DNA of 45,664 nt from Pseudomonadota bacterium (GTDB lineage Bacteria > Pseudomonadota > Gammaproteobacteria > Steroidobacterales > Woeseiaceae). The DNA lies in NCBI GenBank assembly GCA_022564475.1, contig JADFLJ010000002.1, positions 1 through 45,664 of the forward strand. Reading direction: 5' to 3'. The notes under the pieces were generated by a model. The model saw only the letters and a program-made list of their open reading frames with translations. It did no database searches and had not been told where the DNA came from. Below are positions 35,842 to 45,664 of the stretch, piece by piece (position 1 is the first letter of the stretch; each line of letters opens with the position of its first letter). Both the position numbers and the translations under genes were made by a program.

Positions 35842-38800
35842 TTAGTTGCGAATCGTAATCAGGGTTACGCCGGCCAGGCCTTGCGGCGTAATGTGCGAGA
35901 TGCCGCCCAGGTAGGTCGTATCGGAGTTCAGGTTGAACCAGTCAACCGTCACGATCTCGGTCGTACCGGCATTGACCGTGGCCGGCCCGCTCGCAGTCAT
36001 GTTGCCGCGGTCATCCACTTCGCCGAATGCCCAGGACAACATCGTGAAGACAGCGCCCAGGCCGCCAGCGTCCTGGTCGGTCTCAAAACCGTGAACGAGT
36101 ATTGCGTAGATGCCGGCAGGCGGGCGGAACAGGTCAAAGCGCTCATCCGATGTCGGGCCCCCGCTCTCACCAATCTTCACACAACTCGCGCCGTCGTCAC
36201 CGCAAAAGTAAACGTGCATATCGAGGTCGTCGTTGCCGTCGGTTAGTGCATCGAACAACGCGAACCGTAAATACAGCTGATTCGCAGGCACTCTTATCGC
36301 GATCTGCGTGACACCGTTGCCGCTGCGAAACGTGAAGGTCTTGGTTGGGTCATTGTTCACAAAGACGTCACGATCGATGCGCGGCAACCTGAGCCCGTGT
36401 ACCTGTGGCTCGTAAGTTCCCGTGTAGCCGAACTCGACGTCGAAGTCGATGCTGCCTGTGCCGCCAAATGACGTGATCTCTGTTGGCGCTGTCACCGAGA
36501 TGGGCTTAACCGCAATCGTGCTGCGTACTGAGTGCGTGCCGTCGCTCCAGGTCAAAGACCCAAAGCGCCAAAGGTCCAGCGGACCAGAAATATAATCGAT
36601 CGTCACGTCGAAACTGGCCGACTCACCGGGGCCAAGCGTCAGGGTCGGCGGATTGACGCTGACCTGCATATCAACAGGCGTGGCGATCGATGCCGTGTAA
36701 GTGGCACTCTGGTCACTAACGTTGGTGACCGTTCGCGTCACGGTCCTCGAGTTCGCGAGGCGTGCGACCGCGATCGACGGCTGGTTCATCTCGGCCGGAT
36801 CGAGCGAAAAGCCTGCGTCTTTGAGATCTGTACAACGATCCGTCGTCACGGCCTCGAGCTCAAAGCCACAGGCGAACGCATCGTAGTCGTCTGCCGTTAA
36901 TTCATAAACCAGCCCGGGATCCGTCGCGGCGTTCGGGACGATATGTCCCGCACCAAACTCGAACGGATGGGCCTGTCCCTCACCGTCGGACTGCGTCAGA
37001 TCCTGCCGTGAGCTCGTCATGAGTGCAGACTTGATTGCGGCTGGACTCCAGTCCGGGTGTGCTTCCATCAGCAGTGCGGCAACGCCCGCGACATGCGGTG
37101 TTGCCATCGACGTCCCGCTCAGGAACGCGAAGGTCTCGTTGGGTGCTGCATTGACGGCGTCGGCCGTGAAGCCCGCCAATATATTGACGCCGGGTGCCGT
37201 GACATCCGGCTTCATGATGTCTTGCGCGGGCCCGGGTCCACGCCCCGAGAATATGGCCATGATATTGCCGGTCTCGCTTTCGGTCAGCAGCAGTCCCTTG
37301 TCGAGGACGACATCGACGGTGTTGCCGGCATCGAATTCGGCGATGAACAGATTACCGTCCGCCTGGCCGACCATGAGCGCCGGTATGTTCACGAGCGCGG
37401 CATCACCGTTCATGACGATCGGGTCGCCGGCGATGTTGTACACGAGCACGGCGACTGCACCGGCATCTTCGGCATTCGATATCTTGATGTCGAATTCGCA
37501 ACCGCCACGCTGAATAAATGCGATGTTGCCGGAAATGTTGTCGCCATTGATCAGCGCTTCGCAGGCATCTGACGCCGTGCCCGCGGCACCGCTCTCCAGC
37601 GTGTCCTCACCATCATCGACGAGTACCAGCTTGCCTTCGATCGGGTCGTTATCCGCGAGTGGCGGCGTAAAATTGGCTTCACGAACCGCATACTTGGCCG
37701 CGATTGAAGGCGGCGATAGAACCTGCATGGCTTCACGCGAAAGCTCGCCGTCGCGTGTTGCCGCGGCAGCCGTAATGACCCAGGGGCCGCCCGCCGGCGA
37801 GCCAATCGTTCCAAGGTTGGGCCCCTCATTGCCCGCCGCAACAACGCTGACGATGCCGGCCTTGGTGGCTGCAAGCAGTGCCGCGTCGTCGGGCGCCGAG
37901 ATTCGCAGCATCGAGCTGCCGACCGAATAGTTGATGATATCGACGCCGTCTGCCACGGCAGCGTCAATGGCCGCTGCAAGATCGGATGTGTTGCAGCTCG
38001 CGCGCTGATCACCCGGTCGCAGCCAGCACGCTTTGTACACAGCAATACGTGCGCCCGGCGCCATGCCTTCGACGACGCCCACACGCGTGCCGAAAATGGA
38101 TGCATCCACGCGGTTGCCGGCAGCCGTCGTGGCGGTATGTGTGCCGTGGCCGTCGACATCTCGTGCTGACCGGATTTCGCCCGTGTCGATTGGGCCGCTT
38201 GCTGCGGCGCCGGCAATAAACCAGCGCGCGCCAATTAGCTTGTTATTGCAGTTGGCTTCCTCGAAGCGCTCGCCGGTTTCGCACCTGCCGTTCCAGTTTT
38301 CGGGCTCCTCGAACAAAACCTGGTCGTCGGCTCGCCGGTAACGGCGACACAGCCAGCGGCCGAGAAGCGTGTTTTCTGCCCAGCTGCTACGGCAAGCGCG
38401 TGGGCGGTCGGCCTCTTTGGTGTCTTTTAGCGCGGGATGTTCCGGGTAGACGCCACTGTCGACAAAGCCAATGACAATACCGTCGCCATCAAGCCCCTCG
38501 GCGCTGCGAAGGCCGTTCTCCGAATCGAATAGCTCAAGAAAATTGGCGCTGAAATTCGTCGCCAGCGGGCGGATCTCGTCTTCCCAAACGGCTTTGACCT
38601 CGGGAAGGTGCTCAAGCTTGTTCGCCTGCGCGGGCGTCATACGCGCGGCAAAACCGTTCAATCCGTACAAATAACTATAGACCTTGTCGACATTGCCGCC
38701 CGCGCGGGCAAGAACGCGGCTCTGCTGCTCTTGAAGTTGAGCCGTGTAAGCGATGACCGCGGCGTTGCTCTTGTCGAAGCGTGTCCGCGACGCGCCGCTG

Positions 38801-39021
38801 GCGGTGGTTTTGGAGGAAGAACGGCGCATCGCCACGAGGTGTTCTGCGGCCGGCGGCGCCACCAGCTGCACGATGTAGGTCTTGCGCTCGGCCGGGTTCC
38901 CGGAATCGGCGAGCCGCAGACTGCCCGCCGGGCCTGTGGTGAGGGGCGACTCGGCGTCGCTGCGAGCTGCGGTTGGCGCCATGAGGGCGGCGCAAAGTAA
39001 AAGATGCAGGAGATGCTTCAA
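35842..39021 (-). CDS. Secreted S8 (subtilisin-like) serine protease with inhibitor I9, PA and Fn3-like domains
   Basis: VIGFVDSGVYPEHPAL, DGHGTHTATTAAGN, SGTSMATPHVAGVAALL catalytic motifs; signal peptide MKHLLHLLLCAALMAPTAARSDA. Confidence 0.93.
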   Translation of the reverse strand: MKHLLHLLLCAALMAPTAARSDAESPLTTGPAGSLRLADSGNPAERKTYIVQLVAPPAAEHLVAMRRSSSKTTASGASRTRFDKSNAAVIAYTAQLQEQQSRVLARAGGNVDKVYSYLYGLNGFAARMTPAQANKLEHLPEVKAVWEDEIRPLATNFSANFLELFDSENGLRSAEGLDGDGIVIGFVDSGVYPEHPALKDTKEADRPRACRSSWAENTLLGRWLCRRYRRADDQVLFEEPENWNGRCETGERFEEANCNNKLIGARWFIAGAAASGPIDTGEIRSARDVDGHGTHTATTAAGNRVDASIFGTRVGVVEGMAPGARIAVYKACWLRPGDQRASCNTSDLAAAIDAAVADGVDIINYSVGSSMLRISAPDDAALLAATKAGIVSVVAAGNEGPNLGTIGSPAGGPWVITAAAATRDGELSREAMQVLSPPSIAAKYAVREANFTPPLADNDPIEGKLVLVDDGEDTLESGAAGTASDACEALINGDNISGNIAFIQRGGCEFDIKISNAEDAGAVAVLVYNIAGDPIVMNGDAALVNIPALMVGQADGNLFIAEFDAGNTVDVVLDKGLLLTESETGNIMAIFSGRGPGPAQDIMKPDVTAPGVNILAGFTADAVNAAPNETFAFLSGTSMATPHVAGVAALLMEAHPDWSPAAIKSALMTSSRQDLTQSDGEGQAHPFEFGAGHIVPNAATDPGLVYELTADDYDAFACGFELEAVTTDRCTDLKDAGFSLDPAEMNQPSIAVARLANSRTVTRTVTNVSDQSATYTASIATPVDMQVSVNPPTLTLGPGESASFDVTIDYISGPLDLWRFGSLTWSDGTHSVRSTIAVKPISVTAPTEITSFGGTGSIDFDVEFGYTGTYEPQVHGLRLPRIDRDVFVNNDPTKTFTFRSGNGVTQIAIRVPANQLYLRFALFDALTDGNDDLDMHVYFCGDDGASCVKIGESGGPTSDERFDLFRPPAGIYAILVHGFETDQDAGGLGAVFTMLSWAFGEVDDRGNMTASGPATVNAGTTEIVTVDWFNLNSDTTYLGGISHITPQGLAGVTLITIRN

Positions 39022-39239
39022 AAGTCACTACAAGTGGCGGTTTTTATAGCAACTTAGCATATTGCTGAAATGTCCGACCAGCCATGGAGCTTAAGCAGTT
39101 GAAATAGCCCTGGTCCGATAATTCAGACAGGTCAGATCAGATCGGATTCGAACGGCGGCTTGCCACTGGAGCGAGTGTTTTATCGCCAACAAGATTAGCG
39201 ATATGGAGAGTAGAGAACGGCCGGCAGCGGCCGGTGGCG

Positions 39240-39968
39240 TTACCCCGTGTTCGGATGGAAGTGTCTAGGAATCTCCGGCCATGAACACGTATCTTCGAAA
39301 TTCAATTCAATATTGGGAGGATTGTGGCCCACCGAAAACCCGTTGCGCCAAGAGAACCCGTTAAGAAAAGAACTTAGGCTTGTAGTGCCCTCAAATTCAT
39401 AGCGTATCCAGCAGTTCAGATCGGGTTCGCCTATTGGTACAAGTAACAATGCGCGTGAACAAGCACTATTTGTTCGCGAAACATCATCATCAATTTGAGT
39501 CTGGACAGACTCCAGCACATCGTCGATTCTCATCTCATAAAAACGTGTTGTCTCGATACGGATGTCATGGAGTATTTCGAATTGGCAATCAAGCGCGATT
39601 GCTAGCTTCGGATCGGTTTCGCTCCTGATCGACTCCCAGAGAACTTCGAATATGACGCTGGAACACGCCTCGGCATGAGACGTTCGACACGATCTCAGTA
39701 ACTCATCATTTTTGCCCCATAGACCAAAAGTGTTTCTGACGCCAGTTCCAAACGGCAGGTGCAACTGAGCGGTAACAGTGGCCTTTGCGTTTGACCGAAT
39801 CCATGCGATGTCCTCGTCAGAAAGCCAGTCGGACTTCAGAATCTGCACAGCTTCATCTACGGTTCTTGGCCAGTCGTGATCAGTTTCCACGATTTCCTGC
39901 GGCGCATTCGAACAGCCAAATAGAATCGCTAGTACGATAACTGAACAAAGATGCTTCAAGTCAAGCAT
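39240..39968 (-). CDS. DUF6794-like lipoprotein
   Basis: Lipobox ILFGC; WPRTVDEAVQILKSDWLSDEDIAWIRS...LHLPFGTGVRNTFGLWGKNDELLRSC. Confidence 0.6.
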   Translation of the reverse strand: MLDLKHLCSVIVLAILFGCSNAPQEIVETDHDWPRTVDEAVQILKSDWLSDEDIAWIRSNAKATVTAQLHLPFGTGVRNTFGLWGKNDELLRSCRTSHAEACSSVIFEVLWESIRSETDPKLAIALDCQFEILHDIRIETTRFYEMRIDDVLESVQTQIDDDVSRTNSACSRALLLVPIGEPDLNCWIRYEFEGTTSLSSFLNGFSWRNGFSVGHNPPNIELNFEDTCSWPEIPRHFHPNTG

Positions 39969-40177
39969 TGCTCCAGTTGCCTCAGATGTGTTTATTCGGA
40001 CGACGACGGGTCAGCAGCCGCCATTACCGGGCTAATAAATATCCAGCTCAGAGCGGCCGAAAAGTGACCATCACGGGACGATCACCTAAGCAGGTTATAC
40101 GTCAACTAGCTCCTACATTTCCAGCGCATCACCGATTTTGCTGCCGACGAGTTCAGGCCGATTCCAGCCCGCATCAT

Positions 40178-41440
40178 TCAGGGAGGCGGCGAGTAAATGT
40201 GAAAAGTTTTCACTGCGGTCATTAATCCCTCCGCGGAGGGATTAATGATCAATCCGGAAAGATCGTCGATGTTGTTGCCAATGTTATCGATACTGTCATC
40301 AATCATGTCCTGCGCTCGGTATCCGCACGCCGGCACGGCCCGTCCATCAGGACGTTTGAAAAACCAGCGGTTCTGGTAGTCACGCTCGATACGAAATCCC
40401 CCTTCGTGCACCAACCGATGGTGATGCGAACACAGCAACAGCAGGTTATCGAGACTGGTTTCTCCGCCGGCCGACCAGTGTTTCACGTGGTGGGCATCGA
40501 CGAAGCGCGTGTGGTGGCAACCCGGGAACACGCAGGCCTTGTCTCTTGCTTGCAGCGCTCGTTTGATCGCCGTGGGAACGGTACGCGTCTTGCGGCCCAC
40601 GCTGAGCGGCTCACCGTCTTCGTTTTCAACGATGACAATGGCATCGCCGTCACAGCACAAGCGTTTGACGGATTCGATCGGCAGGCTCGAACGACCATCG
40701 CCGCATGCCAGCGCTGTCTGATCAACATGCACCGTTACGAGGTAGTTATCGGAAGTGCACGCCGACGACTCAGCGCTACCCGACAAATAGGCATTGGCAA
40801 TCGCAACCAGGGCATCTGCCTGCAGTGTCGACCAGCACTCGTCCACACAGTCCGGTGTATTTGCATCCCTGGTATCGCGGGCACGGTCCAGCGCTTTTTC
40901 CAGTAACTCGCCGGTCTCGAGTGGCAGCTCGACCGTGATCGACATTGTTCCGCGTTCGACATTGCGAAACACGCGCAGCGAACGATTCGCATGGGCACAA
41001 TGTGCTTCGCCGATGGACTCAGCCGTGCCGTAACGCAGCTCGCGGCAGCGTTCCTCCACCCGCGAGGCCGTGGTCTTCAAGGCAAACGCCAGCAATGATT
41101 CTTCGTTGTCCATGCTTGCCACACGCGTCAGTGACCGCACTTTCGAATACGACAACTCGCCTGTTGAAAATGAAGTCGCGATCATCGGCAGGGTCTTGAG
41201 CGCATGTGCCACACGCACCTTCTCCCGTGCGGCACTCATGCTTAAGTCACAGCGCCAGGCCAGCCACTCGGCACAGTTATTAAGACCCCATTGCAACCAG
41301 CCGGCACGTTCGTCGAATTGCCGAACCAGCACGACCAGTTCATAGGTAGCAGCATTGATGCGGGAAGAAAGATTGACGATATCTCGATCGAGTTCGTCGA
41401 TGGAAAGCAAACGGTCTTTGGGTGAAATTACAGGCTTCAT
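40178..41440 (-). CDS. HNH endonuclease with DUF222-type N-terminal domain
   Basis: N-terminal DUF222-like region; C-terminal CVFPGCHHTRFVDAHHVKHWSAGGETSLDNLLLLCSHHHRLVHEGGF HNH motif. Confidence 0.88.
   Translation of the reverse strand: MKPVISPKDRLLSIDELDRDIVNLSSRINAATYELVVLVRQFDERAGWLQWGLNNCAEWLAWRCDLSMSAAREKVRVAHALKTLPMIATSFSTGELSYSKVRSLTRVASMDNEESLLAFALKTTASRVEERCRELRYGTAESIGEAHCAHANRSLRVFRNVERGTMSITVELPLETGELLEKALDRARDTRDANTPDCVDECWSTLQADALVAIANAYLSGSAESSACTSDNYLVTVHVDQTALACGDGRSSLPIESVKRLCCDGDAIVIVENEDGEPLSVGRKTRTVPTAIKRALQARDKACVFPGCHHTRFVDAHHVKHWSAGGETSLDNLLLLCSHHHRLVHEGGFRIERDYQNRWFFKRPDGRAVPACGYRAQDMIDDSIDNIGNNIDDLSGLIINPSAEGLMTAVKTFHIYSPPP
40199..40248. repeat. Tandem palindromes (40199-40213 and 40219-40248) inside the 3' end of the HNH gene
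   Basis: GTGAAAA-G-TTTTCAC and the perfect 30-bp palindrome TCATTAATCCCTCCGCGGAGGGATTAATGA. Confidence 0.9.
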
Positions 41441-41542
41441 GACCCATCCTTGTGGTCGAGAGAGTACCTGTTATTATATACAGTAGTAGGTCAAAAAGCA
41501 ATATTAAATCAATGAGTTAACACCGATTTTAATCTTGCCTGC

Positions 41543-42694
41543 CTAGATCTTTTCCGCTTCCAGCTTGGCCTCGGCAACGGCTGCATCGATCATTTCCCGG
41601 ACCTCCTCCAAGGTCGGCGCATCCGGATCCTGCTCAACGGTATTTTGTACAAGCCGCGCGCGCGCCAGGACCTCGCTGACATCGGCTGCCGCGATGCGCA
41701 CGGGCACGCCGTCGGCTGTGCTAGCGATTGTGCGCATGTGTTCCAGTTGTGACGCGTCAATTGTTTCGCTGGCCGATTGCATCAGTGTCGCCAGTCTTTG
41801 TGCAGGTTCGATCAAGTCGTCTTCGAGCGGCATATGGCTTTCGAAATACCAATCGCCATCGACCTGACCCAATAAATAGGGTTCATTAATGATCCGCACA
41901 GGCTCGCCGATTTCTACCAGCTCGTAGAGAAATTCGATGTTCTCGGGGTACAGCCGGATGCAGCCATGACTGACGCGCATGCCGACACCGTAGGGTTGAT
42001 TGGTGCCGTGAATAAGATAACCCGGCATTTCGAGCTTGAGGACGCGCGTGCCAAGCGGATTGTCCGGCCCGGGCGGTACCAGCGCCGGCAATGGATTGCC
42101 CATTTCGGCATGCTCACGACGCACCGAGAGCGGCACCCACCAACTTGGATCTCGCGCCTTCGACACGACCGTCGTCGCACCCAACGGCGTTTCCCAACCA
42201 ACACGCCCGATACCAATGGGGTAGGTAAATACGATCTGATCCTGCCCTGGCGTCATCTGCGGAAAGTAGAACAGGCGCTTCGATGCAATATTGAGCACGA
42301 CGCCCTCGCGCGGCACATCGGGCAACACGTACTGAGTCGGTAACAGTATCGGCGTGTTCTCGCCCGGCAACCACGGACTCACACCCGGGTTGGCTTCCAG
42401 CAATTCGTCGTAGCCAAGCCCGTATTCACGCGCGATGTCCGACAAGGTATCCGTCGGACCCGGGAACACGACCTGAGGTGCGCCTATGACACCCTGATCC
42501 GCGCTCTCGAGTACGAAGCGATTGGGCTTCGCCGGCGCTTCGACGGGTCGCTCGCTGAGTGGCACTGCTTCGACAGTGCGGCGCGAACTGCCGCTGTTGT
42601 CGAAAAAATCTTCGAGCGTCGTACAGCCTGTCAGAAAAACCAACAGCAGCGTCGATGCTGCCGGCAGTTGAAGAATATTTTTGTGGGGGATCAA
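41543..42694 (-). CDS. L,D-transpeptidase (YkuD) with LysM-like domain, lipoprotein
   Basis: Lipobox LTGC; DTLSDIAREYGLGYDELLEANPGVSPWLPGENTPILLPTQYVLP; catalytic HGTNQPYGVGMRVSHGCIRLYPENI. Confidence 0.93.
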   Translation of the reverse strand: MIPHKNILQLPAASTLLLVFLTGCTTLEDFFDNSGSSRRTVEAVPLSERPVEAPAKPNRFVLESADQGVIGAPQVVFPGPTDTLSDIAREYGLGYDELLEANPGVSPWLPGENTPILLPTQYVLPDVPREGVVLNIASKRLFYFPQMTPGQDQIVFTYPIGIGRVGWETPLGATTVVSKARDPSWWVPLSVRREHAEMGNPLPALVPPGPDNPLGTRVLKLEMPGYLIHGTNQPYGVGMRVSHGCIRLYPENIEFLYELVEIGEPVRIINEPYLLGQVDGDWYFESHMPLEDDLIEPAQRLATLMQSASETIDASQLEHMRTIASTADGVPVRIAAADVSEVLARARLVQNTVEQDPDAPTLEEVREMIDAAVAEAKLEAEKI

Positions 42695-42703
42695 GAAACC
42701 TGT

Positions 42704-43516
42704 CTACATCGTGCAGTTCGGATTGCGGCCGGCTGCCAGCGCTTCGTTGTACAACGGCAGGACTGTTGGCCATTCTGAAATAAGAGCCTCGATACGCCTC
42801 TCGCTCGATGGATGAGTCGACATGAATTCCGCCACTTTAGCGCCCTCATCATCCCCGCTCATGTTGACCCAAAGCGCGACGCTTTCGCGAGGATCGAAGC
42901 CGGCACGCGCCATGTACTCGAGGCCGATGACATCGGCTTCGCTTTCCTGACCCCGGCTGAACGGCAACATGATACCGAGTTTGGCACCGGCATTCAGCGC
43001 TTCGTACGCCGTATAGGTTGCACCGGAATGGCCGCCACCCAGCAAGATGGCCGCCACTTGTACGCCGATATTGGAAACAGGTGAACGTGACGCGCGTTCG
43101 TTGGCATGACGCGCTGTGACATGCGCGACTTCGTGGCCCAGTACGGCGGCCAGTCGATGCTGGTTATCAGCTGCTTCGAGAATGCCGACCATGACGCCGA
43201 TCTTGCCGCCCGGCATTGCGAACGCATTGACTGCCTGGCTATCGAAAATGGCCATGTCCCACTTGAGCTCCTGGTATTCCGGTTCCAGCACCTCAATGAT
43301 GGCTGTCGTGACGCAGTGCACGTAGTCGATGACAGCACGATCGGTTTCCAGCGGAATTGACGCGCGCATCTCCGCGAATTGACGCGCGGACTCTGCTGCC
43401 AGCTCTGCGTCCGAGCGATAAATTATCTGGCTGCGGCCTGTCGGCGACGTCGAGCACGCTGCAACAATGCTCGCGGCTATGGCGAGCGAAAGTAGAATCT
43501 TGAGAATACGAATCAT
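42704..43516 (-). CDS. M48 family metallopeptidase (lipoprotein-like)
   Basis: AAVLGHEVAHVTARHANER zinc motif; start taken as 43516 (MIRILKILLSL) behind a GAGGAG RBS; lipobox VAAC. Confidence 0.9.
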   Translation of the reverse strand: MIRILKILLSLAIAASIVAACSTSPTGRSQIIYRSDAELAAESARQFAEMRASIPLETDRAVIDYVHCVTTAIIEVLEPEYQELKWDMAIFDSQAVNAFAMPGGKIGVMVGILEAADNQHRLAAVLGHEVAHVTARHANERASRSPVSNIGVQVAAILLGGGHSGATYTAYEALNAGAKLGIMLPFSRGQESEADVIGLEYMARAGFDPRESVALWVNMSGDDEGAKVAEFMSTHPSSERRIEALISEWPTVLPLYNEALAAGRNPNCTM

Positions 43517-43612
43517 GGGAACTCCTCGAATCACGGTATTTTAGCCCTTGGCGTACTGAAATTCGACCAGCCGCGCGCTCGACGGTTCCACCGGCTGGTC
43601 AGGGTGGCGCGG

Positions 43613-44629
43613 CTAGCGTGGCAGGCGAGACTCGAATTTTTGCCGCCAGCGAATGGCCACGGCCCTTTCCAGCGCACTGTCGATATTGGCCAGCAGGCGT
43701 TTTTGCAGCGGTTGTTTGATTTTGTAGTTTAATTCGTAAAGGTCCCGCTCTTTGGCGCGCTCGCGCAACAGCTCGTCGCTGGTCTTGATCTCATCGGCCA
43801 GGCCCAGTTCCAGTGCACGCGTACCGTACCAGTGTTCGCCCGTCGCGATCAGCTCAAGATCGAGGTCCGGACGGTATTGCGCCACGGCGCTTTTGAACAA
43901 GGCGTGCACCTCTTCGAGCTCTTCTTTGAGTTTCGCGCGATCCTCGTCAGTGTTTTCACCGAACATCGTCACTGTGCGCTTGTGTTTGCCGGCTGTGATC
44001 TGTTCGAAGTCCACGCCGTGATCGTCCAGCAGGCGATGAAAATTCGGAATCTGCGCAAGCACACCGATGGAACCCAGAATTGCGAAGGGCGCCACGTGGA
44101 TCCTCGTCGCGACACAGGCCATCAGGTAACCGCCACTCGCGGCGACCTTGTCCACGCACACGTGCAAGGCAATGCCCTGATCACGAATACGCACCAGGTG
44201 CGATGCAGCAAGGCCGTGCTCATGAACAACGCCGCCGTGGTTTTCCAGGCACAGAATAACTTCGTCCTCTTCTGTCGCAACATCGAGAATTGCGCTGACT
44301 TCCTCGCGCAATGACTGCACCGCGCTGGCTTTCAGGTCGCCCTTGAAGTTGATGACGAAACTGCGGGGCCGCGACGCGCTCTTTTCCTCGGCCTTGCGAC
44401 GCTTCTTCTCGCTCCTGGCCTCTTTCTTTTGCTCATCCTTGTTCAGGATTGCCGATCGCAGCCCGTGGGCCAGCGATTTGTATTTTTCATTCAGGCTCTC
44501 AACCTCAAGGCCGTTTGCGGAATCCCGACGACCGACTGATACAGCGACGATGATCACGACAACAATGGCGATGACGATCGTGACGGCTTTGAGCAGAAAC
44601 AATCCGTACTCGATAAAAAAATGACTCAT
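43613..44629 (-). CDS. sohB: Probable inner-membrane S49 protease SohB
   Basis: [57 protein letters not shown]. Confidence 0.93.
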   Translation of the reverse strand: MSHFFIEYGLFLLKAVTIVIAIVVVIIVAVSVGRRDSANGLEVESLNEKYKSLAHGLRSAILNKDEQKKEARSEKKRRKAEEKSASRPRSFVINFKGDLKASAVQSLREEVSAILDVATEEDEVILCLENHGGVVHEHGLAASHLVRIRDQGIALHVCVDKVAASGGYLMACVATRIHVAPFAILGSIGVLAQIPNFHRLLDDHGVDFEQITAGKHKRTVTMFGENTDEDRAKLKEELEEVHALFKSAVAQYRPDLDLELIATGEHWYGTRALELGLADEIKTSDELLRERAKERDLYELNYKIKQPLQKRLLANIDSALERAVAIRWRQKFESRLPR

Positions 44630-45627
44630 GAAATTCCCACGTTATTCTTTTGCAAAACTTGTTCGGCGCGATAGCTCGAGCGCACCATCGGCCCCGAGAC
44701 GACCTCCAGGAAGCCCATCTCAAGGCCTTGTTCGCGATAGGCGTCGAATTCAGCCGGCGTTACGTAACGCTCAACCACGAGGTGATTCAGCGTGGGCCGC
44801 AGATACTGGCCCAAGGTCACGATGTCTACGTTCGCAGCGCGCAGATCCTGCATCGTTTGCATGATCTCATCGTCTTCTTCGCCGAGGCCCAGCATGAGGC
44901 TCGTCTTCGTGAGCACTGCAGGACGATGCTGTTTGGCGTGTCGCAATACGTCGATGGTCTGCTCGTAGCCCGCCCGCGGATCGCGAACCGGGTGCGTCAG
45001 GCGCTTAACGGTCTCAACATTTTGTGCGAACACTTCAATACCCGAGTCGACAACCAGCTCGACGTGTTTCTTGTTGCCATTGAAATCCGGTGTCAGCGCT
45101 TCCACCGCCGTGCCCGGATTCAGGCGCTTGATTTCGCGCACGCAGGCCGCGTAGTGCGCGGCACCACCGTCCTCGAGATCATCACGATCCACAGACGTGA
45201 TGACGACGTAGGTCAGCCCCATGAGCTTGACGGCCTTACCCGTGTTCAAGGGCTCTTCGTGATCGAGCCAGCCCTTCGGGTTTCCCGTATCAACGGCGCA
45301 GAAGCGGCAAGCGCGTGTGCATACGGACCCCAGAACCATGATCGTCGCTGTACCCGCATTCCAGCACTCGCCGATATTTGGACACATGGACTCCTCACAC
45401 ACGGTGCTCAGACGATGCGTGTGGACGATATCGCGTGTCGAGGAATAGCCGCTGCCCGACGGCATTTTCGCGCGTAGCCATTTGGGTTTCTGGCCATGCA
45501 CGATCGGCTCCGCATTGCGGCGGTGTTTGACGCCATTCTTGATGGCGGCAAAGCCCTCGTCGGTCTGGTATTTCTGACCGCTTGCGACGACGGGTATTCC
45601 GCGGAAAATTTGGCCGGACTTGCTCAT
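44626..45627 (-). CDS. lipA: Lipoyl synthase
   Basis: [43 protein letters not shown] radical-SAM LipA signature; 4-bp overlap with sohB. Confidence 0.97.
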   Translation of the reverse strand: MSKSGQIFRGIPVVASGQKYQTDEGFAAIKNGVKHRRNAEPIVHGQKPKWLRAKMPSGSGYSSTRDIVHTHRLSTVCEESMCPNIGECWNAGTATIMVLGSVCTRACRFCAVDTGNPKGWLDHEEPLNTGKAVKLMGLTYVVITSVDRDDLEDGGAAHYAACVREIKRLNPGTAVEALTPDFNGNKKHVELVVDSGIEVFAQNVETVKRLTHPVRDPRAGYEQTIDVLRHAKQHRPAVLTKTSLMLGLGEEDDEIMQTMQDLRAANVDIVTLGQYLRPTLNHLVVERYVTPAEFDAYREQGLEMGFLEVVSGPMVRSSYRAEQVLQKNNVGIS

Positions 45628-45664
45628 TTTGGGACGACAGGCGGGAAAAACAGGACGCGCATTC

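Noticed and set aside
40479-40494. parS-like half site TGTTTCACGTG
   Set aside because: Only the first 11 of 16 bases of the parS palindrome match, and it encodes the conserved HVKHW of the HNH motif.
43565-43600. GACCAGCCG...CGGCTGGTC inverted repeat between the M48 gene and sohB
   Set aside because: 9-bp arms with an 18-nt loop and no U tract; too weak to call a terminator.
44650-45477. 275-aa plus-strand ORF
   Set aside because: Antisense to lipA, which is unambiguous.

Overview
The window reads as a high-GC gammaproteobacterial chromosome segment. It begins with what looks like an origin-proximal housekeeping block: S9 peptidase (cut by the left edge), rsmG, parA, parB, a convergent EAL-domain gene, the full atpIBEFHAGDC operon, an SSS symporter, glmU and glmS. 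A small accessory patch follows at about 17.8-21.1 kb (Fic/Doc-like remnant, Sel1-repeat protein, DUF6090-like protein, tiny membrane ORF). The rest is transport and metabolism (NSS transporter, MBL-fold protein, SstT-like symporter, HD protein, xthA, prlC, gorA, aroE, hemB), an ECF sigma/anti-sigma pair, tag, an S8 protease, an HNH/DUF222 protein, an L,D-transpeptidase, an M48 protease, sohB and lipA.

Two observations stand out. (1) 34092..34529 encodes a secreted, Cys-repeat peptide (8 x EGSCG) resembling HvfA/bufferin-type MNIO RiPP precursors. It sits behind an ECF sigma and putative anti-sigma gene and in front of a strong terminator, with no MNIO (DUF692) or DUF2063 partner gene visible in the window. 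(2) A family of 22-bp GTAG-headed REP-like elements in two stem classes (14 units at 6 loci) occupies several intergenic gaps, including three inside the atp operon. In four cases the GTAG head supplies the TAG stop codon of the adjacent gene.

All product calls are from motif recognition by eye. No database search was run.
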